DNA of 64,000 bases from Petasospora fabianii (GCA_022641835.1 CP048715.1:1674001-1738000), one strand, 5' to 3'; positions 50,454-59,462 are shown, numbered from the stretch's first letter. Translations and numbers: made by a program. Notes: generated by a model not told the origin, from the sequence alone.

Positions 50454-51530
50454 TCAATTCTCATCACTCTCAATGATGTCTTCCCAGTTATCCTCATTAA
50501 TGTTATCATCAATGTTATCATCAATGTTATCATCAACTTCAACATCACTCAATTGTTGTAATAATTCCTGTGTATGAGCCAAGATTTCCTCCATAATGTC
50601 CTCTTGGTATGTCGAGATCTTCATCACTGTATCAAATGCCTTCTTTGCAAGCTTAGCATTATCTTCAAATCCAACAGTTGAATCAATAGTAAACTGTTCA
50701 AACTTATCTGGATCAAATTCACCAATCTGAGAGTCATATTGTGTCTTCTTAATGTACAAATAATGAGCAAATCCTTCCAAGTAATAACTCTCAGCGTTAT
50801 CTTCATCAATATCTCTAACATTAGAAGCAATAGATGCACCAAGTTCATAAAGAGATAATTCAATGGCAAATCTTGATAAAGTGAGTAATGGTTGAATCAA
50901 CTCAACATATTCACTTGAAGCATCTTGATCTTGATCTTGGTTGTTCTCTTCTAATGTCAATTTCCTTTTTTCAAATAACTCCCAACTCTTCTTAACACCT
51001 TCTTGTGCCTCTTCAATTCTCTGTTGAGAGATTCTAATAGAAGCTAAGAGAGACCAACTTTCTGGATTAGTATCATCAAGACCCAGGGACTGTGCAATCA
51101 ACTCATTACACTTCTCTTCAGCTTCCGGATCCATACACAAATCAGTCATCCAGATCTCAATCTCAGCAAAGATACCTTGGTTTAACTTCTTAACAATGGT
51201 AATATCCTGATCTTGTTCAAATTTAGTTGTAAGACTTGCAATCCCATGATCAATAAGTTCAAGACCACGACGACCACCAACGATTTGTCCCATATATAAG
51301 AACTTCTCAGCACCTTCACCGGCATCAGGATCTAAGTTACATGCTTGTTCAAAGTATGTATATGCCTTCTCAACATTACCAGTCTCAAGATAAACTTCAC
51401 CAAGTAATTGAAGGAATGGAACAGAGTTAGTATATGTATTGCGATGCTTCTTAAGAAGCTTTAGCGCATCCTTAGATTGAGCAGTGGCCAAAAGCTTTCG
51501 TGTTTCACTGATAAGATTGTCTAATGACAT
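50454..51530 (-). CDS. ACL4: Ribosomal protein L4 chaperone Acl4
   Basis: A 358-residue TPR protein. Acl4 binds nascent uL4 (Rpl4) and escorts it to the pre-60S ribosome. TPR motifs are visible from the N-terminus: DALKLLKKHRNTYTNSVPFLQLLGEVYLETGNVEKAYTYFEQACNLDP (residues ~20-67), ESWSLLASIRISQQRIEEAQEGVKKSWELF, and AESYYLEGFAHYLYIKK. The C-terminus is highly acidic (repeats of DDNI, coded by near-identical 12-bp units at about 50489-50536), fitting shielding of a basic ribosomal protein. S. cerevisiae Acl4 has 387 residues and the same neighbour NBP2. Confidence 0.9.
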   Translation of the reverse strand: MSLDNLISETRKLLATAQSKDALKLLKKHRNTYTNSVPFLQLLGEVYLETGNVEKAYTYFEQACNLDPDAGEGAEKFLYMGQIVGGRRGLELIDHGIASLTTKFEQDQDITIVKKLNQGIFAEIEIWMTDLCMDPEAEEKCNELIAQSLGLDDTNPESWSLLASIRISQQRIEEAQEGVKKSWELFEKRKLTLEENNQDQDQDASSEYVELIQPLLTLSRFAIELSLYELGASIASNVRDIDEDNAESYYLEGFAHYLYIKKTQYDSQIGEFDPDKFEQFTIDSTVGFEDNAKLAKKAFDTVMKISTYQEDIMEEILAHTQELLQQLSDVEVDDNIDDNIDDNINEDNWEDIIESDEN

Positions 51531-51630
51531 GTTGAGTACTTCTTTGTACTTTAAGTCTTAATATATGTCTTAATAAGAAGTCAGTACTAAGAGTAATGTC
51601 TATAGAGATGTTCCTAAGACTATGCTCGAA

Positions 51631-51652
51631 TTTTTTTTTTTTTTTTTTTTTT
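51631..51652. repeat. Poly(dT) tract, 22 bp
   Basis: An unbroken run of 22 T residues in the divergent ACL4-GIR2 promoter, about 110 bp from each start codon. Long poly(dA:dT) tracts exclude nucleosomes in yeast promoters. Confidence 0.9.
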
Positions 51653-51762
51653 AAAGCGATGGGATTTTTCACCCATTGGTATTAATGGATACTCTTATAC
51701 TCTTATAGTAACACTAACTGATAGTCATACAATACAACACAGTAAACTATTAACCAGGCACA

Positions 51763-52479
51763 ATGGACTACAAAGAAGAACAACAACAAGAGATTGAGAT
51801 TCTTCAATCGATTTATCCAGATGAACTTGAACTCGAAGATGATACACACTTCTCTATAACACTTTCCCTTGAGACAACTTCGGATCGTAGGCATTTTGCC
51901 CTACTCTCAGTGGAATATCCTGATACTTACCCTGAAGTTGTTCCTATTCTCAGTGTAAGCTTCTCAGTGGAGGATGCTGAAGATGAAGAAGAGGAGTACG
52001 AGGACTCAGATGAAGAGGAGGAAGTTGATACATCATCAAGACCAGTTGTTATTCAAGAGATTGTGGAGTTTGATAAGAATGATATCAATGAGTTTGAACA
52101 AAAGCTTAATGAAGAAGCTGAAGAACAATTAGGGATCCCATCTATCTTTGCATTGGCTTCATCATTAAAAGATATGGCAGAGCAAAAGTTTGAATCAAAA
52201 GTTGAACAGATGCAAAGAGTTCATGATGAACAACTATTAGCTAAAGAAAGAGAAGAGATGAAGAAGTTTCATGGTACAAAAGTCACACCAGAATCATTTG
52301 GTCAATGGAGAATCAAATTTAGAAAAGAAATGGGTATCGATGAAAGACTCGAACAACGGAAACAAGCTTATCATCGTGGTAAGATGACAGGTAAAGAGAT
52401 CTTTGAGAAAGGTTTGGCAGGTGATGATGATATTGAAGAGCTTAGTGTTGGTGTTAAGGAGTTATCTACCGAAGCTTGA
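51763..52479 (+). CDS. GIR2: RWD-domain translation regulator Gir2
   Basis: A 238-residue protein of the Gir2/DFRP2 (RWDD1) family. Gir2 binds the GTPase Rbg2 and, through its RWD domain, Gcn1, thereby dampening Gcn2. The RWD domain occupies residues ~1-115 (EEQQQEIEILQSIYPDELE, then VEYPDTYPEVVPIL with the YPxxxPxx motif), interrupted by an acidic Glu/Asp insert at about 68-88. The C-terminal half is the DFRP-type charged helix (VTPESFGQWRIKFRKEMG) that binds Rbg2. Tail-to-tail with ENT5, as YDR152W and YDR153C are in S. cerevisiae. Confidence 0.92.
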   Translation: MDYKEEQQQEIEILQSIYPDELELEDDTHFSITLSLETTSDRRHFALLSVEYPDTYPEVVPILSVSFSVEDAEDEEEEYEDSDEEEEVDTSSRPVVIQEIVEFDKNDINEFEQKLNEEAEEQLGIPSIFALASSLKDMAEQKFESKVEQMQRVHDEQLLAKEREEMKKFHGTKVTPESFGQWRIKFRKEMGIDERLEQRKQAYHRGKMTGKEIFEKGLAGDDDIEELSVGVKELSTEA

Positions 52480-52553
52480 TAGTTTATCTACGTTTATGAC
52501 TGCATTAACAAGATTGTAGCTATATATAATCCTGCTTATCTCTCACACCCACA

Positions 52554-53657
52554 CTAAGGACTCTTTGGCTCTTCTGTTGTAGCAAGTGTTTGTGAAGTAA
52601 AGATTGAATCCAGAGTACGAGCAGTTGGTGTCTCTGGTTCTTCAAACGACAATAATGGTTCTTGACGAGGTGTAGCACTTTCAAATCCACCAAATTCATC
52701 TTCTGATTCCCCTCCAGTTTGATCTTCCTTCGGTTCCTTATCTGTAAACTTGACATCTCTAAAGGCATTTGATATGTAGTCTTCTTCATTGTCATAGTAC
52801 TCTGCATCAGAGTCATCATCGAGGACAGATTCAGCAGTGAACCCATGTTGATTCGTTTGTTGATAAACACCGGGTAGTTTCTCCTTCCTATGAATGATAT
52901 GTCCAACATGATCTCTTATCTCTTTCTTTGTGTTTGAATTCTGTATCTTTCCCCTATCGAGATTCTTTGTCTTAAAGTCCTTCATATATGCAGGAACCTC
53001 TTCTTTGATGAAAGAAACACCATTACCATCTCCTTCACGGTTAGCCTCAAGCTTAAGATTAGTCTTTGATTCCTTAATAAAGAACTCTTCATCTTCAGCT
53101 AATCTCACGAGTCTTTGAGCCTGTTTCAACACCGCTTCTGCCTGTTGAGATGTCTGTAAGTCAACTGTAGTTATCGTTTCAATCTGTACACCTTGATCAT
53201 CAATCTTGGGCTTCTTCTGCTCTGCAATGAGTGACCATCTTTCCACTACAAGATCTAATGAATCTCTGTGTGTTGATAGGGCATCGACAACGTCATGGAA
53301 ATTGAGTCTTAGGGACAAGTACTCTAACACTTTCAAACATTTGAATACAATTCTCCATTCATTACCAGAATTGACATAACGTATAGCCATATGGTATAAA
53401 GATCCCGTAGTTGTCTGTTTGCGGGGTTTCTTACCACGACCTTCATATTCTTCAATTCTCTTAAAGATAACATAAAAGATTCGATCATAACCAACTCTTA
53501 TCGTCTCTTTGTAAACAGCTTCTAACTGGTCTGATGATGGACCCCAACTCTCGGTAGTGGTGGCGTTGCGTATAGCTAGAGTCTCCGTGTTGTCCGCATC
53601 GAGTGCGTGTTGAGCTGAGCGGACGGCCTTGCGGATGTTATAAAGGGAATAGCTCAT
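52554..53657 (-). CDS. ENT5: Epsin-like clathrin adaptor Ent5
   Basis: A 367-residue ENTH/ANTH-type adaptor of Golgi-endosome clathrin traffic. The N-terminal domain (residues ~5-165) has IRKAVRSAQHALD, IRNATTTESWGPSSDQL and GNEWRIVFKCLKVLEYLSL, which track S. cerevisiae Ent5 (IRNAARFAQNV, ATNTDAWGP, GSEWRVVLKCLVVIEFLLL) better than Ent3 or Ent4. The disordered tail holds the acidic-phenylalanine motif DEFGGFE (about residues 320-326), a ligand for AP-1 gamma-ear and Gga2. It ends without an Ent3-like NPF cluster. Confidence 0.88.
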   Translation of the reverse strand: MSYSLYNIRKAVRSAQHALDADNTETLAIRNATTTESWGPSSDQLEAVYKETIRVGYDRIFYVIFKRIEEYEGRGKKPRKQTTTGSLYHMAIRYVNSGNEWRIVFKCLKVLEYLSLRLNFHDVVDALSTHRDSLDLVVERWSLIAEQKKPKIDDQGVQIETITTVDLQTSQQAEAVLKQAQRLVRLAEDEEFFIKESKTNLKLEANREGDGNGVSFIKEEVPAYMKDFKTKNLDRGKIQNSNTKKEIRDHVGHIIHRKEKLPGVYQQTNQHGFTAESVLDDDSDAEYYDNEEDYISNAFRDVKFTDKEPKEDQTGGESEDEFGGFESATPRQEPLLSFEEPETPTARTLDSIFTSQTLATTEEPKSP

Positions 53658-54008
53658 CTTAGGCAGTTCAATTGTTCAGGATGTCTCGTGGGTAATGATA
53701 ATCACAAGAAGGAAAGAGCTTAAGGTGTCATTGGAGTAGTGGCTGATAACTTTTACAAACCCGGTAAGCCATACAGTTGATCCCGATGTGCCCGGTCGGG
53801 GTAGGCACAAGTGTTCGGTTTGGCACATCCGTAAAAGTTGATAAAGAAGTGTTAATCTATGTGAAGTTCTTACAAGTAAAGTGATTTAGAGGACTAAATG
53901 TGTCGTATTCAATAAAGATTTAGTGGATATCCCTAAACAAAGAAGGAGATAGATAAAACCAGACAAAGGACACCACATAGACAGTCATAGACAGAGAAGT
54001 CATATCAC
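53658..54008. other. Intergenic, ENT5 promoter and CPR1 3' flank
   Basis: Contains a GC-rich stretch near 53780-53830 with an inverted pair tgtgcccggtcggggtaggc and tttggcacatcc, and a related GTGTTCGG at about 53813. No gene is seen. Confidence 0.45.
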
Positions 54009-54756
54009 TTACAACTGACCAGACTTCTCAACAATGAGCTTAGTCTTGGTGGCACCAGAACCGGAACCGAGAGACTCGATCTTCTTAACAACGTCAAGAC
54101 CCTCAATAACTTCACCAAAGACAACGTGCTTACCGTCCAACCATGGGCAGGCAACAGTAGTAATGAAGAACTGAGACCCGTTGGTGTTTGGACCAGCGTT
54201 GGCCATAGACAACAAACCTGGTCTCTCGTGTCTCTTAACAAAGTTCTCATCTGGGAACTTCTCACCGTAGATAGACTTACCACCGGTACCGTTACCACGG
54301 GTAAAGTCACCACCTTGAAGCATAAACTGTGGAATGACTCTGTGGAATGGGGAACCAGCGTAACCGAAACCCTTCTCACCGGTACAGAGAGCTCTAAAGT
54401 TCTCAGCGGTCTTTGGGACAACGTCGTCGTACAACTGGAAGACAATCTTACCGAGTGGAGCACCTATTTTGTAGTTAGTAACTGGTATTACACATATGTT
54501 TTGAGCAGACACGCAATTGACATGCAACTAACACTCAATTGATCAATTGATACCATCTAGAGAGTTACAAAGATCATTGACCCACTTCTTAACAAACTAA
54601 AGTCATTTGCCACCCCTGGTGTATGGTAAACAACCATATGACGTAGCCAATTCCCCATCCATAAGATCTTTGTCTCTTAATCAGTTGCGTCTCCAAGTAA
54701 CCACTCAATTCATATTACTCACCGTCAGAAGTAACCTCGAAGTAAACCTTAGACAT
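54009..54756 (-). CDS. CPR1: Cyclophilin A Cpr1 (spliced, one intron)
   Basis: Cytosolic peptidyl-prolyl isomerase of 162 residues, the cyclosporin A receptor. Exon 1 is 54723-54756 (34 nt, [11 protein letters not shown]) and exon 2 is 54009-54463. The 259-nt intron has donor GTGAGT, branch TACTAAC at 54474-54480 and acceptor AATAG. Splicing gives [20 protein letters not shown], the exact cyclophilin start, and the family length of 162. Active-site residues are present: [35 protein letters not shown] and [12 protein letters not shown]. Codon bias is high. S. cerevisiae CPR1 is intronless, and GIR2-ENT5-CPR1 order is conserved. Confidence 0.96.
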
Positions 54757-55193
54757 TTTTAATATAGATTTGTATAAAGATCAAAAAGATCTGATTAGTC
54801 GACAGTAGAGAAAAGGGAAATAAAATCATCTTCTCGAAACTCCAAACCGCAACGTCGTCGCTCGGTGGCGAGCCAAATTTTCTATTAATGTGTGGCGCGT
54901 ACCAGAGGTAGGGTAACCCCTTATTTCCTTTTCCCCTTTTTTAAAAATTTAATAAAATACACCCGAACACCATGGTGTTCGGGTGTACCCCTTTTTCCTT
55001 TTATATATACTTCATTAGCAGTTATGAAGAGATGAGAGTGGGTGTTATGAAGCTAGAAAAATCTGGAAAAATTTTAAGGAGATATATTTGTGAATTTTGG
55101 AGGATTTCCTCTCAATAATGATACTAAATGGTATAGATGTCATGTTTTATGATTATCTATCTATCAGCATATATTCTTATATAAATCTATATC
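54757..55193. other. Intergenic, CPR1 promoter
   Basis: AT-rich 437 bp between CPR1 (start) and the transporter gene (stop). It holds the 30-bp palindrome reported separately, a TTTATATATA element near 54998-55007 and a GGCGCG motif near 54893. No gene is seen. Confidence 0.5.
54958..54987. promoter_or_regulatory. Perfect 30-bp palindrome, inverted Rap1-like sites
   Basis: Every base from 54958 to 54987 pairs with its mirror; the centre is CCATGG and each arm reads GGTGTTCGGGTGTA outward. Each arm carries ACACCCGAACA, one base from the Rap1 consensus ACACCCRYACA. It lies about 200 bp upstream of CPR1. Confidence 0.75.
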
Positions 55194-56939
55194 TCACTTT
55201 CTTGTCAAAGTACTATGTAAAGTATACTCTTTAATCAAGAACAAACTAGCCAATCCGACAATAGAAGTTACTAAACAGAAACTGAAAGCCTGTTTAGTAC
55301 TCACAGCATATGAATCAATCAAAGTTTGTTTAACCCATTCTGGAGCACCACCATGAACATACTCTGTATTATGACTAGCTCTATCAATGATATGAACCAA
55401 TTCATCTAATGGATGTTTATCACTTAGGAATGACATAACACGTGTCTCTAATTCTTTATCAAGACGACGTGACATTATGGCAGAGCCTATAGCGACACCC
55501 AAAGTGGATCCACATGAACGGAAAAGGTATGAGATGGAAGTGGTAGCAGCCTGATGTTCATGTGGAACAGCAGCTATAAGGGCAAGTAGTGTCGAAGTGA
55601 TGATAACTGAGACACCCATTCCTTGAGTGACAATAAGTAGATATTGTTCAAATGTTGTGTATGATGGGTTAATCATGGCGATCCTTAATGTTCCAAACAC
55701 AGCAATGAACCCAGAGATAATGTTTAAGTAGTAGTATTTACCTGTGGTTTTCATGTAGTATCCAGCACCAACGGAACCAAAGATGATTGTAAAGAAGTTT
55801 GGGGCAAATCTCCATCCAATCTGTTGAGAGTTTAAGTTGAAAACTGTAGTGTAATAGATTGGAATGATGAAATAGACGGCAAATGAAGTCATACAGAAGC
55901 AGAAAAGAGAGATGGAAACACCAGTAACAGTTGGGATCTTCATAAAATGAAGTGGTAAGATTGGTGCCACAGCTTTACACTCAACAAATATGAATAATCC
56001 CAGGAAACTTGTAGTTAGCACAGATAAAGCAATAAACTGTGGAGAAGAATAAGCAATTTCCTTACCACCAAGCGAGGCAGCAGTAAGGAAAGAGAATAAG
56101 AATACAATCAATGTTGCACTTCCATACCAATCAATAAGTTTTAACTTTCTTGTTATATCGAACCCAGCGACACCAAGACCAGGTGAACCTTTTGGTAGAG
56201 CTAAGTACTTATAGATTAAGTATGCACTTATTATAGTCAATGGCACTTGGAATCCAAATGCACCTCTCCAACCACCTAATAACTCTTCATGATTGACAAA
56301 TACACCACCTAGAAGGGAACCAGCTCCACTTCCACAGGCAAATGCAATGTTTGTAATCCCCTGGTAAAGACCTCTATTCTTTAATGGAACAACATCAGAT
56401 GTTGTAATACTTGATAAACTAGTGAGTCCACCACCACCAATACCACTAATGAATCTTCCAAAGATAAGGACATTAACGTCTTGAGCCGTTGCACAGATGA
56501 GACAACCTAGGGCAAATGTCAAGTTAGAGAACAATAGTAAAGGTTTTCTTCCAAAGATATCACTTAATTTACCATATAGTGGTTGGAAAGTGGAACTTGA
56601 TAACAAATAAGCAGTTGCAATCCATGAAAGTTTTGGTAAAGAGTCAAACTCAGAAGCTATACGAGACACTAAAGTTGTAACGACTGTACCATCTAAAGCA
56701 GCAAGGAAAACACCAACAAACATAGATCCAACGATAACATTGATTCTATTTTGGGAGAGTGTGTCTGGAACATCAACTTGAGCCTCAATATCATCACCAT
56801 TATCCGTTGAATGATAAGTTGGATCCCTAAGGAGTTCCTCTTGTTCGAGTTCCGAGGCGATGAAGCCGGACACTTCTGTTGAAGGGTCAAGTAAGATGTC
56901 ACTGCGAACACCTTTAATGAGTGGTTCTGTCTCGGGCAT
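55194..56939 (-). CDS. MFS transporter, vacuolar basic amino acid (VBA1/2) type
   Basis: A 581-residue DHA2-family (14-helix) transporter. Motifs: FLAALDGTVVTTLVSRIASEF (motif D1), STFQPLYGKLSDIFGRKPLL (motif A, as in Vba1 NTAFQPLYGKLSDITGRKSALL), FGRFISGIGGGGLTSLSSI and NRGLYQGITNIAFACGSGAGSLLGGVF (motif C region). S. cerevisiae Vba1 and Vba2 import lysine, histidine and arginine into the vacuole. The acidic N-terminus of ~75 residues has EPLI and EQEELL, dileucine-like signals of the kind that target proteins to the vacuole. Which VBA paralog it is and its substrate are not certain. Confidence 0.82.
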   Translation of the reverse strand: MPETEPLIKGVRSDILLDPSTEVSGFIASELEQEELLRDPTYHSTDNGDDIEAQVDVPDTLSQNRINVIVGSMFVGVFLAALDGTVVTTLVSRIASEFDSLPKLSWIATAYLLSSSTFQPLYGKLSDIFGRKPLLLFSNLTFALGCLICATAQDVNVLIFGRFISGIGGGGLTSLSSITTSDVVPLKNRGLYQGITNIAFACGSGAGSLLGGVFVNHEELLGGWRGAFGFQVPLTIISAYLIYKYLALPKGSPGLGVAGFDITRKLKLIDWYGSATLIVFLFSFLTAASLGGKEIAYSSPQFIALSVLTTSFLGLFIFVECKAVAPILPLHFMKIPTVTGVSISLFCFCMTSFAVYFIIPIYYTTVFNLNSQQIGWRFAPNFFTIIFGSVGAGYYMKTTGKYYYLNIISGFIAVFGTLRIAMINPSYTTFEQYLLIVTQGMGVSVIITSTLLALIAAVPHEHQAATTSISYLFRSCGSTLGVAIGSAIMSRRLDKELETRVMSFLSDKHPLDELVHIIDRASHNTEYVHGGAPEWVKQTLIDSYAVSTKQAFSFCLVTSIVGLASLFLIKEYTLHSTLTRK

Positions 56940-57226
56940 AGTTTGTAGTCGTCTTGATAGAGAGATAGACAGAGAGAGAGAGAGAGTGTGTGTGTGTGTG
57001 TGTTAAAGAAGAAGAAGAAATGGTACAAATTTCGCCTCCTGTTCCGCATTAGGACGACCTGCCGGCTTATCTCTGGACACTTGACGAAAAGGGAAATGGC
57101 CGTGCATATTCTACAGTATTAAGTAAACTTATAGTTATGTTTATATTTATGTTTATGTTTATGTTTATGTAGTCGTTATGGTCGTAACAGTCGTGTAGTG
57201 GGTATGTATATATGTATGGTGTATGT
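56940..57226. repeat. Intergenic with simple repeats
   Basis: AG repeats followed by TG repeats at 56971-57002, immediately 5' of the transporter start, and TTTATG hexamers at about 57139-57170. No gene is seen. Confidence 0.75.
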
Positions 57227-58009
57227 CTACTCCCCCTTAAAGGCCTTCTTAATCATGTCATAGTACTGAGTCACAATTGACTTCTTAACAGATTCAACAT
57301 CTCCAACTTGTAATAATCTATCAGTTTCCTTTACAGCTTTCTCCAAGAGTTGATCTGTCTCTTTTACAATCTCTGTTTTAACTTTATCGAGACTATCAAG
57401 TGATTCATCCATTGTCTTTACCAATTCAGTCTTAACTTTCTCAATTGAAACAGATAATTCTTGTGAAATCTCATCAACAAGTTGTTCTTTACGACTCCAT
57501 TGTTCATTAAACAGTTCAAGAACACTTTCAAATCCAATACGTCCCTTTTTAGCATTCTCACCAAATCTTTCAACACTCCATTCTTCAATCTTGGAACATA
57601 ATCTAGACCAACTAGCATAAGCTGTGATTTGTGCCTCTTGGGAGAAAACGGTTCTTGAAGGATCTGTTTCATGTGGTGTATATGTCACAGTTTCATAAAC
57701 TCTTAACAAATTACTCATTGTCAAGTTAACAGAACGTAAAGTTAAAGTACGTGTATCTAAATCCACTGTACTAACTTCACGAACATATGAAACGGTACAA
57801 CCACCAATAATGGTCTTAATCCAACCAGGAACAGATTGTTCACATTTGATAAGACGTTCAGTTATCAATTTATTACTTTGAAGTTCTCTTCTTAGAACAT
57901 CAACTGCAACAACTTGTGTAGACATCTCATTGGGGTACTTCTTCCAATTGGCTGCTGTGACTTGTTCCCATGGGTAAGCAAACTCGCATGTGTTTTCGAA
58001 TAGTTTCAT
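57227..58009 (-). CDS. UPS2: Mitochondrial PRELI/UPS-family lipid transfer protein Ups2
   Basis: A 260-residue PRELI/MSF1 protein. With Mdm35, Ups2 carries phosphatidylserine across the intermembrane space for conversion to phosphatidylethanolamine. The start is at 58009 (MKLFENTCEFAYPWEQVTAANWKKYPNE); the longer upstream frame is tyrosine-rich junk. The core (residues 1-170) matches S. cerevisiae Ups2: VVAVDVLRRELQ, KCEQSVPGWIKTIIGG, VREVSTVDLDTRTLTLRSVNLT, EAQITAYASWSRLCSKIEEWSV, FGENAKKGRIGFESVL. After this comes an unusual ~75-residue amphipathic tail of repeats such as VKTELVKTMDESLDSL and VKTEIVKETDQLLEK, longer than in the 230-residue S. cerevisiae protein. Confidence 0.92.
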   Translation of the reverse strand: MKLFENTCEFAYPWEQVTAANWKKYPNEMSTQVVAVDVLRRELQSNKLITERLIKCEQSVPGWIKTIIGGCTVSYVREVSTVDLDTRTLTLRSVNLTMSNLLRVYETVTYTPHETDPSRTVFSQEAQITAYASWSRLCSKIEEWSVERFGENAKKGRIGFESVLELFNEQWSRKEQLVDEISQELSVSIEKVKTELVKTMDESLDSLDKVKTEIVKETDQLLEKAVKETDRLLQVGDVESVKKSIVTQYYDMIKKAFKGE

Positions 58010-58319
58010 TCTTCTCTCTATCTCTCTGTATCTGTGTGTCTGTATCTCTATCTGTGTATAAGAGTAGTTGAAGAGTGTATAGGTACCGAGTGTATAGATA
58101 TATGGCTGATGGATATATATATATATATGGAAGGTGTAAGGTGTATGGATGTCTTTATAAAGGATTTTCACTTTTCTTTTTCGCGGTTGGTTCGGCAACT
58201 ATTTGCCGAGGTAGACTAGACCATAGTCTATAGTCTAGATAGTCTTATATATATATATATATGATATATATGAAATTGATATATATAAAATTCATATATA
58301 TATATGTTCTATATATATG
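58010..58319. repeat. AT-rich intergenic region with TATA repeats
   Basis: UPS2 promoter followed by TA-rich degenerate repeats at about 58243-58320 (ATATATATATAT, GATATATATGA, AATTCATATATA). A TTCGCG motif lies at 58180-58185. No gene is seen. Confidence 0.7.
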
Positions 58320-59462
58320 TTATAGCTTGCCACTAGTAAACCGGGTAAATCTCATATCGCCACGGTTGTACTTATCCCTTGGTCTTACATAACTCCAACC
58401 ACGAGGCTTACCAACACCATAAACAAAATTCTTTATAATGCTGTTCAAACTGAATGGATAAGTCTTTATCTGTGTAGATTTGAAAGATCTTAAGTATTCT
58501 CTTGTAGTTTCTCCTCGACAGCATAGGTAGATATGGTAGATGAGTAATAACAGTGGATAAAGCATTGCCAGATGCAGATAAACAATGTTAAACACAGTCA
58601 TTGGGATATGTCTCAGACGTTGATCATGTTGTAGTATACGATAATAACACATAGCACCTCCATAGAAACAGAATATAACAGAAAAGAGTAAGAAGACGAA
58701 AAAGAATCGATAGTTTCGTTCTCCAACACAATTGTTCAACCATTTACAATGATGATCATGGATAGATATACATGAATCACACTTGGCACAATGGAATGTA
58801 CGTGGCATTCTCCAATTATGACATGTTTGACAATACCTTACATCGACTTTTAAGTCTCCCTCGGGTCCCGAGGGGAGACTAATTGTGTTAAAGTAATCCT
58901 CAGGTAAGTCATATGGATCATCAGTTATATGAATGTTTCTTGGAATAACACCAGGGTCTGAAGTTGATGCTTTAATGAAAGAACTCAGACCAATAAGCCA
59001 ACAATAATAGAATATAATCACTGCAGATGGATGAATATTGTGCCAACACCATGATGCATCAAATATGGCAAATAGTATAGCTGGTAGTAGTATAGCCATG
59101 AAAGTGGCAATAGACATAGGTCCAGCTTTAACAACTCGTAATCGACCACCAAACAGAAAGAACTGTTTCTCAGACCCCCAAACTTGATAGTTTCTCTTAT
59201 GTCGTACTCTTTTCTCTTCCTCTTCATTCTGATTATCATCAGGTGCTAAGGGCATCGTTATCAGCCATCTCAATAGTCGTTTAGTCCATTCTTCTTGATC
59301 ATGACTTTCATGATCACTATGAATACTTCCACTTGTATCAACTGTTGACTCATCTCGACATCGTAATGTCATTACTTCCTCCTCTTCTCTTCCTCTTCTT
59401 CTTCTCTTCTTGTTCTTCACTAGTAAGTAAGTATGTAAGTAGTAGAGAAGGATAATGTCCAT
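58320..59462 (-). CDS. ERF2: DHHC palmitoyltransferase, Erf2 type
   Basis: A 380-residue protein S-acyltransferase; Erf2 with Erf4 palmitoylates Ras2 at the ER. The zinc cysteine-rich domain runs from about residue 208 to 258: YCQTCHNWRMPRTFHCAKCDSC and the catalytic DHHC at 236-239. The preceding FFLFGGRLRVVKAGP and SDPGVIPRN (DPG motif) and the following TTREYL (TTxE motif) are typical of Erf2. Four helices are visible, two on each side of the DHHC domain. The first ATG (59462) gives an extra hydrophobic-plus-basic segment; Met31 at 59372 is a credible alternative start. The TTCGCG promoter motif overlaps the first ATG, which slightly favours the second. Confidence 0.85.
   Translation of the reverse strand: MDIILLYYLHTYLLVKNKKRRRRGREEEEVMTLRCRDESTVDTSGSIHSDHESHDQEEWTKRLLRWLITMPLAPDDNQNEEEEKRVRHKRNYQVWGSEKQFFLFGGRLRVVKAGPMSIATFMAILLPAILFAIFDASWCWHNIHPSAVIIFYYCWLIGLSSFIKASTSDPGVIPRNIHITDDPYDLPEDYFNTISLPSGPEGDLKVDVRYCQTCHNWRMPRTFHCAKCDSCISIHDHHCKWLNNCVGERNYRFFFVFLLFSVIFCFYGGAMCYYRILQHDQRLRHIPMTVFNIVYLHLAMLYPLLLLIYHIYLCCRGETTREYLRSFKSTQIKTYPFSLNSIIKNFVYGVGKPRGWSYVRPRDKYNRGDMRFTRFTSGKL

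Noticed and set aside
54464-54722. Intron-encoded snoRNA in CPR1
   Set aside because: The intron is long enough, but I saw no C box (RTGATGA) with a matching D box, nor an H/ACA layout.
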